From positions 166,720-230,719 of the forward strand of contig KB301197.1 of the NCBI GenBank assembly GCA_000328365.1: a stretch of 64,000 bases of DNA, given 5' to 3'. The notes beneath the pieces were generated by a model that was not told where the DNA came from, searched no databases, and worked only from the letters and a program-made list of their open reading frames with translations. The DNA is from Capitella teleta (lineage: Eukaryota; Annelida; Polychaeta; Capitellidae). The position numbers and the translations under genes are program-made. Of this stretch, positions 47,315 to 58,830 are shown one piece after another; position 1 is the first letter of the stretch; each line of letters starts with the position of its first letter.

Positions 47315-47377
47315 AGAAACTCTTGTGTTGCATGTCTTATTTATGTCTGTGGAGGCAAAATTTGTTTTTGTTCTCGA

Positions 47378-47383
47378 AATAAA
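47378..47383 (+). terminator. Poly(A) signal of RNGTT
   Basis: AATAAA 64 nt after the RNGTT stop, giving a short 3'UTR. Another AATAAA lies near 47526. Confidence 0.55.
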
Positions 47384-47568
47384 TGGTGGTACCCTCTTTT
47401 TACACTGTAAACACCTAGTTCATTTGTTTCTCTTCATTTGGGTGTGAAGTAATTATTATATGCTCCGCATCCAATTGCGTAGGAGTTTTAGCTCACAACA
47501 TTTAATCTGTGAGGACAGAAAGTCAAATAAAATGGCAATTAATATTTTTCAGGCAGCAATGTACATAA

Positions 47569-47574
47569 TTTATT
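47569..47574 (-). terminator. Candidate poly(A) signal of the TPD52-like gene
   Basis: Minus-strand AATAAA about 0.86 kb after the stop at 48429. The stretch 47575-48428, with a G-run near 47622-47639 and an A-run at 48404-48428, would be the 3'UTR. Confidence 0.35.
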
Positions 47575-48428
47575 AATTTTTCAGATTTCCAAAATGTGTA
47601 CATCAGATACTCATGCGTTCGGGGAGGGGGGGGGGGGGGTGTCTAATTCTAACTTGCGTAGCTCACCATCATTCAAAATCTGCTTGGAATGTTGAAAATC
47701 AGAACATGGGAATCACTGGGGCCTAAGCACAGAAGTCGAAAGGAGAAGGAAAGTAAGATTTAACGGGAGTGCTGGACAGTGTGATAAAAATGGCCGGTAC
47801 AACAAGATTATAAGAGACACTGCTTATGTACAGTTTGTTTGAAAATGCATGTTTGGTATGCAAAAACAGAGCAGATCTGTTTGAAAAAAAAAAAAAACCA
47901 AGAAAAAAAATGGATTTATATAACTCCCGAATTAAAATATTGAAATAATGCGACGTGAACAGAATACAGAGATTATACGCAGCGCCAAAACCAGGGTATA
48001 TGTTTGCATTACTGTCAAAAGCGATGGAATTCTATAGCTACATCTGGGATATAATATTACAGGGTTACGATATTACACACGTACTGACGGAAAGGGGCGA
48101 TGAGGTTGATCAGAATTAGTCACTCATTCATACGCACGAAATTGACAAGAAAATCTCAATCGACTGAAAATTCCCATTCATCACCAAACCAACCCAATGA
48201 TTAGCTGAAACAAAAATCACGGATTTCCCCCAAAGATACAAAAATAGTTGTGAGACTGAAACATATACTCGCAGAACCAAAATAGGAGGAATGACACGTA
48301 ATATCGTAGAATTAAAATTAAAATTGAGCGAATAGATCGACCCAGAAAACAAAGATGTTCTTCTTAGAATCAGAGAGACACCAACAGAGAAAAAAGTGCT
48401 CCCAAAAAAAAAAAAAAAAAAAAAAAAA

Positions 48429-50274
48429 TTATAACGGAACTTTTTCAGTGCTTCCCGTGAGGTCAGGTGACGGCTCCTGATTGGCCGAGCTGTTGGTGAG
48501 GGCCTCTTCAAAGCTGTTCTCCGACTTGCTGCCCGTCACTCGGGTCTGGGGAAGAAGAGACGTTGTTCTATTTAAATTTCCCCACGATAAGGGATTGAAG
48601 AATTTGATAAAATTAATGTGTTATTATGACAAGCCTTGTCACGAGAGACATTGGGTCTGTAACCAACTTGAGAAATTGTGGATTAGTGAAAGAAAGCTTG
48701 CAAAGAAATTTAATAAAATAAAAAAAGGGGTCTTAATTTTTTTTTTAAAGTTAACACGGAAATAAAAACACCAATGAAATGGATTGCGAGGAGAAGAGGG
48801 CGTTGAGTGCGTTTGTCGTTTTGGGACGAACAGAATTATAAATATTTCATAACAAATACCGATTCATTGTGAATAGCCGACGGCACTCTGTGCACGAGAT
48901 TGAAAAAAAAAAAAAAAAGTGAGTTGCAGGAATAATATAAAAAAATGAAAAAGAAATGACAACTATTTCTGAGATGCATCGACAACAACACAAACAACAC
49001 AAAACAACAACAACATTTTCCTCTAAATATTTCACTAACCCTTACCATTTTGGTTTTAAAGTTGCCAATCGAAGAAGAGTGCTTTATAAGATTGAAAATA
49101 AAATTTTACTCAATCAAAAGGGGTGCAGAGATAACAGAGTGAAGTTTCGCCCAGGTAAGAAGAGCTTACAATTCATGGGTATAACCAGCAGGGCATTCAT
49201 ATCAGGAACCCAAGCAAGCAGAGGAGTTTCCTAAGACGTCAAATCAATCTGAGCACTAGCGCATTATCATATACTCCCGAGGGTTCGTTACAAAGCAGGG
49301 AAAGGGGTATGAGAAGCTTAGTCGAAGGAAGAAGGGATTTACATATGGATTTAATACATGAAGCACTTATGAATGAGTATTAACAGGAGATCCCATGCTT
49401 GCACCATGCGCTGGGTGTAGGTAATTAGTAGAGAGATAACTGCAAACCGTTTACCTTTACGTTGCTGTACGCTCCGCCGACTTTCTCTTCGACAGATTTG
49501 AACAGAGTGGAATTCCTGAGCGTGATACAGGTCAGAGGTCAGATTTATCTCAACGTCTGTTTACTAATTTACCTGGCGTCAGACATTTTCTTCGAGGACC
49601 AAGAACCGAATGTCTTGAGAGCGGTGCCGGTTTTCTGGTATCTGAGAACGAGAAACGTCACGTGAAGAGCACTTCATAGAAATCAACGTTTGAAAAGACA
49701 ACAATTTGATTCAGTAAACGTATCATCACTGAGAGATATTGTATGCACAGCAGCAACAGAGAAAGCACGAGAAATGTGCAACAGGAGAGATTGAAAGATT
49801 ATTAGGTGATTACCAATTAGCTGCTTGAGAATGGGTCTCAACAAGATTAAGCTTTTAAGTAATGCTGCATTCGACCCCAGGGACAGATATCGAGAAAAAG
49901 TATTACCATCAGGAAATAATGTGTGCTCCATGGGAAAACGAGACTGTTTACATCAACAAGACTAGAGTGAAAATTCGTAAAAATTCTTAAACAGAAAAAT
50001 ATCAGAAATTTATCAGAATTACACATATGTGTGAAATACAGGAGGATGAAATAATGAAATATGTTGTACGTAGCTGGGAAAATTATCATAATTAATTAAC
50101 CATGAATTCCTCATGTTTAAACCAACTTCTTTAACACAGTCAGACCTCGTAAACCCAGCCTACCCACAGGGGGGCTGTGATTTGAGTAAATTTATCTTGT
50201 TCCATTGTGGACCATACTTATGCAATGTTCATATTTATCATCAGATTACTGAGGTATAACTGTATTATTTAGCA

Positions 50275-50317
<43 letters not shown>

Positions 50318-53300
50318 ATCCACATCCCATCACCACAACCATATACACATGCATAAATAATTTATGATATATACAGGGCACGGTGCTCATAGAAGGCTGA
50401 AAGAGAGCTTGTTGTCTTTGTCCAATAGAGAGAGAGAGAGAAAGAGAAGGGGTCTAGAGAGTTTGAGAGAAAGTAATGACTCACGCATCCGTGGAAGAAA
50501 TAGCATCTCCCAATTGGCCAACCTTCTCAGTAGTTTTTTGGTACCTTTATTATTTTGTTTGTTTTCATGAAGGAGGTGAAAGGAATGGGAAGAAATGAAG
50601 AAAAATTTAAAGAAAGCCAATCAAAAAACATAAAAACATTTTTCTAAAGCGAGTGGCGACAAGGTTTCTGGGTTCATGAAATAAAAAGAGGTTGAAGCCC
50701 AGAAGCCTTGTTGAAAACTTCTGATTTGTGAAATTGATGATCAGCCGAAAAAAACTGAAGACAAAGATGATGTAGGGAAGAACAAGCAGCCGCACACACA
50801 ACTAGCGGGCAAAACCCTCGAAAAAGAAAAATCTGTGAAAAATGCAAAGTGAAGCGTTTTGAATGGAAACTATAAGCGTGAATCAATTGATCTAAGTAAT
50901 TATGAGAGAAAAAAATTGTATTGTGAAAATGCATTATCAGTACAAGTATTGAGAGTTAATGTTTGATTGGAAATTATATGAATATTATAACACATATGTT
51001 AGAATGAAAATGGTGTAACAGGAATAAGTGTATTATATGCCAAATAAGTGCGCATTTATCTGTAATTCCAGATGATGTGTGGGTGTTCTGAATCAGAAGA
51101 GTGCGTTTCAGACAATTAATTCACTTACATCTTAATATGAAATATGGATATAATTTTATTCCAATAGGAAACTAAAATCAATTAACCCTAATTAAAAAAA
51201 AAACAAAAAAAAACGCTGGCACAAAAACCACACAGCCAAGGCTAATTAATAAATAGCTCGTTAGTTGGAACACAAATTCACAATTAGCGATGGGGGGAGT
51301 GCCGAACCAGAGAGATAGAGAGAGAGAGAGATAGGACAGGATGAGGAGAATCAAATGCAATTAAAAGCCACTCACACTGGTGAGGCCGTGATATATTCTT
51401 TGGTTTTAGTCAGCGATTCTGACGTCTTGTGGTAACTGGCGATAAAAGCGCAGTGAACGAACGAACAAGAGGAGAAAGAAAAAGACGAGCGGAGAACAAG
51501 AAGATGATTCAGCTAACAAACTACATGGAAATACTTGCTAATGCATAAATTAACTCTCTCCACCTAGTTTCAAAAGAATCACAACTACATGTACATAGAA
51601 ATAAATCGATAATTGGTGCATGATGTGTGTATGTGCTAATCAGAGTCAAACAAATATAAAGACTTGACATAATTTGAAAAAAAAAAAATAATAATAATTA
51701 AAGAGGACCTCTGAATGTTTTGAACCATTAACGGATGATAGAGGATTCACTCCAAAAGACAAATACGCGTTTTGACTGACATATTTTTAGACAATACGCT
51801 TGCTTTGGGCTAATTCCTAGATACATTGAATTTGAGAGGTTTAAAATCTCGCTTTCTTCTCGCGTTCGATTTCATACCATCGTGATGGCATAAAAGGAAA
51901 TTTGTATTTTAATTTGTCTTAAATGTCATTCGAAAATGGTTTTTCGTCACCCAATAAAACCCACAAAACCGATCTAAAAAGGTTTCAAAATGAACAGAGG
52001 TTCTCTTTAAACACTGACTCAGATTGGCTGATAATCCTATCAGTGATAAAAGTGCGATAAAGGTATAAACCTTCCAAAAACCAGAAACGACTTCCTTGCT
52101 AAAGACGACTGCCAGCTGACTAAGAACCTAACCCAGTGATCACTATGAAGCAGTATATCTACGACCAACAGAGACTCACGTATCAGACTCCTTGATGTTA
52201 CGCAGACCCTGCTTGACATCCTGTTGGAACTCCTTGATTGGCGTGATTCCCAGATTGTGCTTCAGCCGATTCGCTTCAGCGACTTTGACACTCAGCACAG
52301 ACTTCAAGGTCGTGATTTCCTGCTCAAGCTGCAGAAGGGAGAAAGAAGGTCATGTGACTGAGAGAAGAAGCAGAAGACCTTGATGAGCTCTGCCTTCCAC
52401 TCCTCCTCTTGCTTCGCCCTTTCTTCAGGGTCCTGACCAGCGGCATCAGCACCTTCTGCTCCGGATGACGCGTGCTGGTTGATCTGGTTGTCGTACTCGG
52501 CAGACGCATCGTAAAAACCGTCACCTGCAAACAAACAAATGACAGATTAGAAACAGCGATTTCATTTGGGTATTCAGAGCGTGTGCTGTTAGGGATTTCA
52601 CAGGCGATATGATTAAGAATGAGCGATAGCTGAATGCAGGACAAAAGAGTCCGACAGAACTGAGGATTGGCAGAGATGTATTGCTGTTTATTTAGGCTTC
52701 CGCTGCAGACAGATAGAAAGGGGCGGACAACTTAAAGGGGATTCGACATCCAGGGGTGGAAAGCAAAATGAGACGTCGCACAAAATGGCGCGCAAATTCA
52801 GTGAGCAAACATGGGAAGGAGGAATAATTAGGTTTGTAGGGCCACACGCCCAGCAGCTACCAATCAATATATCACACGTGGAGCAAGATCTCGTGTAGCC
52901 ACAATATTCACACCCGAAAGCCATGCAACCGACAATGCACTGCAATCTTGTCGGAGGCCCAGGGTCACAGCCGAGGGCCATTAATCACGTGGGACGGCAG
53001 CAACGATAAGCGCACCGGTCACTCCGTGAGTCAGAGGAGGACAAAGGGATGACCAGAAAGCGATTACCATTATTGATCTCAACATCACTGCCATCACACA
53101 GTTCAACGTTGCAGAGTCCATCGGCAGAATTTTCTTTTCCAAGTCGTGCTTCTCTGACGATATTTGAATCCACAGCGTGGTCATGCCTCGCCTCGTCCGC
53201 TTCCAATTTGCTGCCCACGCTGCGTGATTTCCGGTGCACTTTCAGCCGGTTCGTCTGATCGTGTCGCTTCTTCTCCTCATCCTCCGATGAAAAATTATCT

Positions 53301-56300
53301 GACGAGAAGTCGCTTTCCCCGGTGTAAATGAGCTTCAAATAAGCCGGGTAATTCTTGGTTCCCTCGTTCACTAGCTTGTCTATCTTCTCCTGCGTGCTTC
53401 TCTTCGGACGTCGCAAATGCGCTTTGGCTGGCGGCGATGTAGGAACAATGGCCCTGAGGCTGGCCATGGTGCTCAACTGGCAATCACATCCCGATCACAA
53501 CAACTGAATTCAAAGGTGGCACCAGTCTTGCGTGCACCCTCCCTGACCGTGAGCCAGCAATGCAGCGCCTGAAGCAGGGCAGGGAGAAAGCAGGGAAGCA
53601 GTATTGATCGCGTCTCTGAGCGCGCAGAGCTGCTCCCTGGAAGAGCCACGAACGATGGGCATAAGCTGCAAGGCTAATTGGCCGCAACCAGCAACCCTCT
53701 GTGTTGAGCAATAAATGGACAAAGTTATAACAAACATTCCAAGGTGAATGAAAATAAACCAGGTGTGCTTATGTAAGCGACAGCAGAATATGATTTGTAG
53801 CTGAGCGAATCATTGATTGTTGTCTTTGCATTCATCTGACTTAAGTGAGATGTCTCGGAATGGCTGCGCATTGGCATGCACGAAGCGGAGCAGCAGCCAT
53901 CAATCTGATAGGCGCTAATGAGCTATGCATGAATCACAATTAGAGGTGTTAAGCGTGGATTTCTGACCGTGATGCAATTACGACACCTAACAGGTTTCAT
54001 GGCAGCATAATTGGTCATGTAAAGAATGGGATCTGCACGAGGGTAATACAAGCAGACACTTCATTGACCCTTCGTCCACAAGGAAAACATTGGCTCCCAA
54101 GAGATGCACGCCAAGAAGCAGACCAACCGACACAACCAACAATGCAACCATAGAGGGCAGCACTCAGGGGCCAGCGCAGCAGCAACAGGTTGCTGGCAAA
54201 TCGGCTCAAGAACACCTGGTGCAACCTCAAATAAAGATGACGCAGTAGACGAGGGAAGATGTTTTGATTTGAGATGAGATGCAAACAGGGAGGGAAAAGA
54301 GGCATGACAAGAGAAGGGGAAGGAGGAGGAGGCATCCCGGAGGCTACTTTCTTCTGATTCTGATCCTCTGACAGATCTGAGAGGAAGATTAGACACGAGA
54401 CGCACGAGTGGATTACAGATAAGATGCAAGGAGCGAAGAACCGCCCCATACTAAAGGGAAGACGACAACACAAATACCACAATGACCATGTGGGATCATA
54501 CTTATACTTATACTTATACTTATACTTATACTTATACTTATACTTATACTTATACTGTGGAGAGATTGAAGAAGTGTAATTTGTATGAAAATTTGCCACA
54601 AAACAAAGGCAATTTGATCAGCGAAGCATAATGCAATGGAAATGTCATGGCAAAGAGAAAAAAAAAAAAAAACACACACAGAAAAAGGGACACAAAACAT
54701 AAAATGAACATTAAGAAAATTGAATACATTTACAGCGGAATATGATCAATATTTACCAAAACGTTCAGATGGCTAAACGAGGACAAAATGAAAAGGTCCA
54801 GCATGCAGTATATAGGGTGAAACCATCATGTATGCGCATGGCTATAAACAAGGCAATGAATTTGATGCATGCATACAAGGTACAGAGATCAAGAAAGGAC
54901 ACATGCCATGAATCAGTCAGTTGATCAATCAATCCACTGCACAAAGCAAGAGCTGTGCGTATGCTTTCGTAGTATTAGCCACACTCAATGACCTCGCTTG
55001 GATGAACCAAGAGTCTTATATTACATCGAATCATGTGGCATATCTGTCCTTTGCAGCAGGGTTATAACAATGTAATCAATAGAAATCATGAAAGCGAGGT
55101 TTTCACATATAATATTATAAGGATATAAGGCACCAGTATGTTTGATTGCCGTACACAGTAAATGAGCTATAAAACGAGCGTGCACTTGATCAGGGTGGAA
55201 GCACTATTCAAATAAAAGCCAACATAAAACTGCAACATGAAGCAAGAATAAATAAAATGTGCTCCTGATGAAGATAAAGATGTTCATGTCAGCCACAGTG
55301 GACGCAACAAGATGCAAAAATTGCCGCATTGCGATATCAAGGACACGACAAGGACGCTTCTTCAGAACTCCTGCATTAGGGAACAAGAAAGGCCATGTGC
55401 TTCTGTTCCCTTCGAGCAAAGACTGATTGAGGGATCAAAGCATCATTGAGGACGAGCGACACAGCGTTTCATCTCGCAATTCAGATATCGCTTTGGTCCT
55501 CTTTCCTTTAGAAGTTGAGACAATTGAACTCTGGTTTTACCAGCACTAATTGGACTAGTTGTGATGAGCGCAAATCAGATCAATATAATGACCAGAAAAA
55601 TCAGGGTACTAGAAAGTCTAGAATTGCTGCGGAAGCAGTTGAAAATTTCTGAAGTGTTGTGATACCTATAAGGCCTGGAAATAATGTGATACCTCTCACC
55701 AAAACAACACTTGTATCACTTTCCAACATGCTGTGGTTGATTTAACATTGAAGCTACTGTTCGGATCCAATCACAAAATACGGAGTTACATCACAGAAGA
55801 TAACAGTCACAAACAGACAAAATTAATACCAATGAGCAAAAACAATGCGACAAAGATTAATTCACAAAGGAACTTTGAAGCAGCGAAAAATGTTCAGAGA
55901 AATTTCCACTGTCATTGATGAATTTGATGCAACAAACTCATCAATTTCTCACTTCAATTTATTCATTTGTTTATCACACCCTACACAAGAAATTAGTTGA
56001 CACCACTGGGCAGTATCGTGGCCATTCAAATGATTTGCTAGTCTATAACAGCAACATTTTCCAAGGAATTTGGAAAATTGGGACTGTTCGCACTGTCATC
56101 ATCTTGCAATAGAAATGCCCCAGAAGAAGAATTATGTGATCCATATAATGGCATTTGCAGGCAGCCTTGTGTATACTGAGTGATATCAGGGGTCAGAACA
56201 ACAGCAGAGAGAAAGGCAAACCACCAACGACAATGCGGAAAATTGCTGCTGAATATTGCTGCTGGTTTTCTGCAGCCTATTACTGTAAAATAGCAAAATT

Positions 56301-58501
56301 TCGAGGACAGAAAATGTTCGTGGTCGACTGTGAAAATTTCATCAGCTTATGACCACAGAAAACATACATACGCGCAACCACACACTTTTCATGAGTGCAA
56401 ATTTTCCCATAGGCGTGATCGCGAAAATTTTGCTGTTTTACAATATCTGAATAAATTATTACTGTTGTCCTAATTACCAGATATTAAATACTTTTACTGG
56501 ATATCAGTTTATCTTATTACTGTGCACCTCTAATTAAAATACTTCATGATATCAGCTAAAATTGTAGTAAATGCAACAAAAAAAATCAATATAATAGCAG
56601 ATCTGTGATACACTGAGGCTGATAATTGATGGACTTTGAATCTTAAACATCAAATAAAGATAGAGCAATTGGTATTTCAATACTCACAGGGGAAGTGCTT
56701 ATAATTAAGGATTGATCTTGTTGACCTGTTTAGTGTTGAATGATTTGCATCAAAGGGTCAGGGGTCATAGCCGATCAGTACAGCAAGGATTGCCTCTTAG
56801 AGAGAGATATCTTCACCAATAAATGATGATTTTGATTGCAGATAGCATCTCTGCAAACATGAATTCTGGATGTACGATACTATCGGATAGCAAACAAAAA
56901 CATTTCCCTGCTAGATCATTTAATTCCTGTCATGAAATTGTTGGAAATTGAAGGGATTTATGGAAATGGAAATTCTTTTTATAGGGGTGTAGATTAATTA
57001 ATGCCTAAAAATCCTCTAAGTGAGTAAGCAATTGGAAAAGAATGAAAACCCTGATTCTATTCTGAAAATCAACGACGTTGTTATTTTTAGAGTAGACAAC
57101 ACTTCCACAACCAAAGAAATAAACCTCTATTCTATTCTTCTATTCTAAGACGAAACGTAACAAGTTTTTTGTCACATGTTAGTGAATGGAACTGCCAGAG
57201 CCAAAGACTCTCTCTTAATAGAGTCTTTGGCCAGAGCCATATGCACGGGACTAGATAGGGGATGTTCATTTTACAGAAATATACTGTAGACCAGGAAATT
57301 TCACGATTTTATGGCTCAGGCCTATATTCGCGGCACCAATTGTTCGTAGTCAAGGGTAGAGTGACTAGAGTCATATTATAAGATCGCCCTGAAGGATTTC
57401 ACAGTCATATAATTATCGCAGTCGATCGTGACCGCGAATATAGCAAAAATTTCATGCAGCACGAAAATTTCCTGTTCTACAGTATTTAATAACTGGCATA
57501 TGAATGAACAAAACAAAAAGAAAAAATGCAACTTAGAGAACTATCCTCTTATCCACCCAGCAAGGCATGGGTGCCTGGTTCGGCAGGGAAGGTCAAATGC
57601 ATTTAAGGTGAGGAGGGAAGCACTGTGTCCATCCTTATGTCCCATGATGGATTCTTTGTGATACCCATGCCTACAGTGCAGGTCATGTGCGATTGGATCA
57701 TGAAATAATTGTTGCTGTTATGCCAATAGGTGATTTGCTATATCACCCATTACATTCACCAACTCTGCAATCAATGATAATCTTCCAAAGGAAAGATCAA
57801 TGTGAGATACACATTATTAAGAGCTGCAAAAGCACCTGTTGCTAACATTTGACCAATTCATTTCCCCCTCTCTATGTACTGATGAACCCACTGTTATATA
57901 TGATATATACTGTAAAGAAGTTGATCCCTGTGTTAGGTATTAGGGTATTATAAACCAAACATTATTTCCTTGGCCTCAGCAATGATTGGCCTAATCATCG
58001 CTAATGCATTGTTTCCACAGGATTTAATTTCCACCCTTGGCGCAGAAATAAAACCACCAAAGAAATATGCCAATATCAAGAGGCATATGTTATTGGTTGT
58101 TATATGATCATACATTATTTATTACATATAGACTGTAACTATAGTGTAGTGGCAAGTGAAATGATCTATGTCTTTAGTCACTGAGTCAAGTGCTACCTTC
58201 ACTATGACTATACATCATGATTATGATCATGCTAGCATATAAGTATATATAGGTAATGGCAGTGGATCTAATGGAATGGAGATGATGTGACACCTGGGCA
58301 GTGGGAGGTTGGCACTGTCTGAGCGACTGACTGACTCACAGAGCACTGGGAGCCACCCACATGATGATGATGGTGATAATGACTGGTTATCACGATAGGG
58401 CTAAATTTGATGCAAATTTTAGGCTAAATTTAAAAGAATAATGTTATACCTTGGTTTCCAGTTCGACCGAATAAAGGTTCATCAGCTGCTGGGGAATCCA
58501 T
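48429..58501 (-). CDS. TPD52L: TPD52/TPD54-family vesicle-associated coiled-coil protein
   Basis: D52-family proteins are small coiled-coil proteins that bind small transport vesicles and form homo- and hetero-dimers. Distal isoform exons in coding order: 58501-58450, 52524-52379, 52328-52180, 51435-51378, 49634-49573, 49515-49455, 48545-48429. They give 214 residues; human TPD54 has 206. The coiled coil covers about residues 48-95 (RAKQEEEWKAELIKLEQEIT, then VLSVKVAEANRLKHNLG). It is followed by family motifs YHKTSESLTKTKEY, FGSWSSKKMSDARNS and LFKSVEEKVGGAYSNVK. Exon phases agree throughout. A second first exon at 53467-53068 can replace the distal one in the same phase. Invertebrates usually have a single D52 gene, so a TPD52/TPD54 distinction is not meaningful. 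Introns are long (1-6 kb). Confidence 0.92.
50275..50319. repeat. (AAAT)n microsatellite
   Basis: About eleven perfect AAAT/AATA units in a TPD52 intron. Confidence 0.9.
51698..52010. mobile_element. TTAA-flanked MITE in a TPD52 intron
   Basis: The left end TTAA-AGAGGACCTCTG and right end CAGAGGTTCTCT-TTAA are inverted repeats, with further arm similarity (TTTTGAACC against GGTTTCAAAA). The 313-bp element is non-coding. TTAA at both edges suggests a piggyBac-like target site. A truncated relative lies at 40392-40565. Confidence 0.7.
53068..53467 (-). CDS. TPD52L: Alternative first exon of the TPD52-like gene
   Basis: A 400-nt exon from an ATG at 53467 (MASLRAIVPTSPPAK) to a GTAATC donor after EINN, ending in phase 1 just like the distal first exon at 58450. 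Spliced to 52524 it gives EINN-GDGFYDASAEY and a protein of about 330 residues with a 133-residue extension. The extension is basic then acidic (KRSTQEKIDKLVNEG, SSDNFSSEDEEKKRH) and has no domain I recognise. Human TPD52 also has promoter-specific longer N-terminal forms, so an internal promoter here is plausible. Confidence 0.72.
54497..54556. repeat. (ATACTT)n hexamer microsatellite
   Basis: About ten near-perfect ATACTT units. The minus-strand open frame across it reads YKYKYK and SISISI and is not a gene. Confidence 0.92.
56281..56445. mobile_element. Inverted-repeat MITE, copy A
   Basis: The left arm TACTGTAAAATAGCAAAATT and right arm AATTTTGCTGTTTTACAATA are inverted repeats bounding 165 bp. 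The terminal sequence resembles copy B at 57282-57484 (TACTGTAGACCAGGAAATTT). A TA dinucleotide at the edges would fit a Tc1/mariner-type target. Confidence 0.6.
57200..57231. repeat. Perfect 12-bp hairpin
   Basis: GCCAAAGACTCT and AGAGTCTTTGGC are separated by eight bases. The flanks also repeat CCAGAGCC on both sides. No gene context explains it. Confidence 0.6.
57282..57484. mobile_element. Inverted-repeat MITE, copy B
   Basis: The left arm TACTGTAGACCAGGAAATTT and right arm AAATTTCCTGTTCTACAGTA are inverted repeats, one mismatch in 20. Deeper arm similarity includes CTATATTCGCGG against CCGCGAATATAG. The element is 203 bp, non-coding, and related to copy A. Confidence 0.75.
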
Positions 58502-58830
58502 GGTTGTAATTGTCAAATAATATCACAAGAAATAAACCAATGCTCTGGAAAATACCAACTCCAAACACAGAAAATATGGATTTGACAGGAACGAAATGGT
58601 GATGTCATCAGCAGTTTTACTCTCGACATATAAATTATAGAAATACAGTATTTTGGAATAGTAAATGATAAAGTTAATCTATTATAACAATATTAAATTA
58701 CATTTTATATTGATTTTTACTAAAAATGAACAAATCTATAAAATAATGAAAATTGGAAGGCGAGAGTAAAGCACGATGCGAGAGCTTCCGAGAGTTTGCG
58801 AAAACAAGCGAGACTTCAACGAACGCCAAG
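58502..58830. promoter_or_regulatory. Shared promoter region of TPD52-like and SF3B6 genes
   Basis: The distal TPD52 start codon (58501, minus) and the SF3B6 start codon (58831, plus) are divergent with 329 bases between them. This spacing suggests a bidirectional promoter. The sequence is AT-rich, and no TATA or CpG island stands out. Confidence 0.5.

Larger units (their letters stand above)
53469..58449 (-). other. TPD52 long intron 1 (distal isoform)
   Basis: About 5 kb with no further coding exon recognised. It contains the hexamer microsatellite at 54497-54556, two related inverted-repeat elements (56281-56445 and 57282-57484), a perfect 12-bp hairpin at 57200-57231 and otherwise AT-rich DNA. 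Confidence 0.5.

Noticed and set aside
52985-53067. C-terminal extension of the alternative TPD52 exon (GNRFLVIPLSSS...)
   Set aside because: It lies beyond the GTAATC donor, which splices in phase to exon 2; the extension is intron sequence.
54015-54700. Minus-strand frames rich in YKYKYK or SISISI
   Set aside because: Translations of the ATACTT microsatellite.
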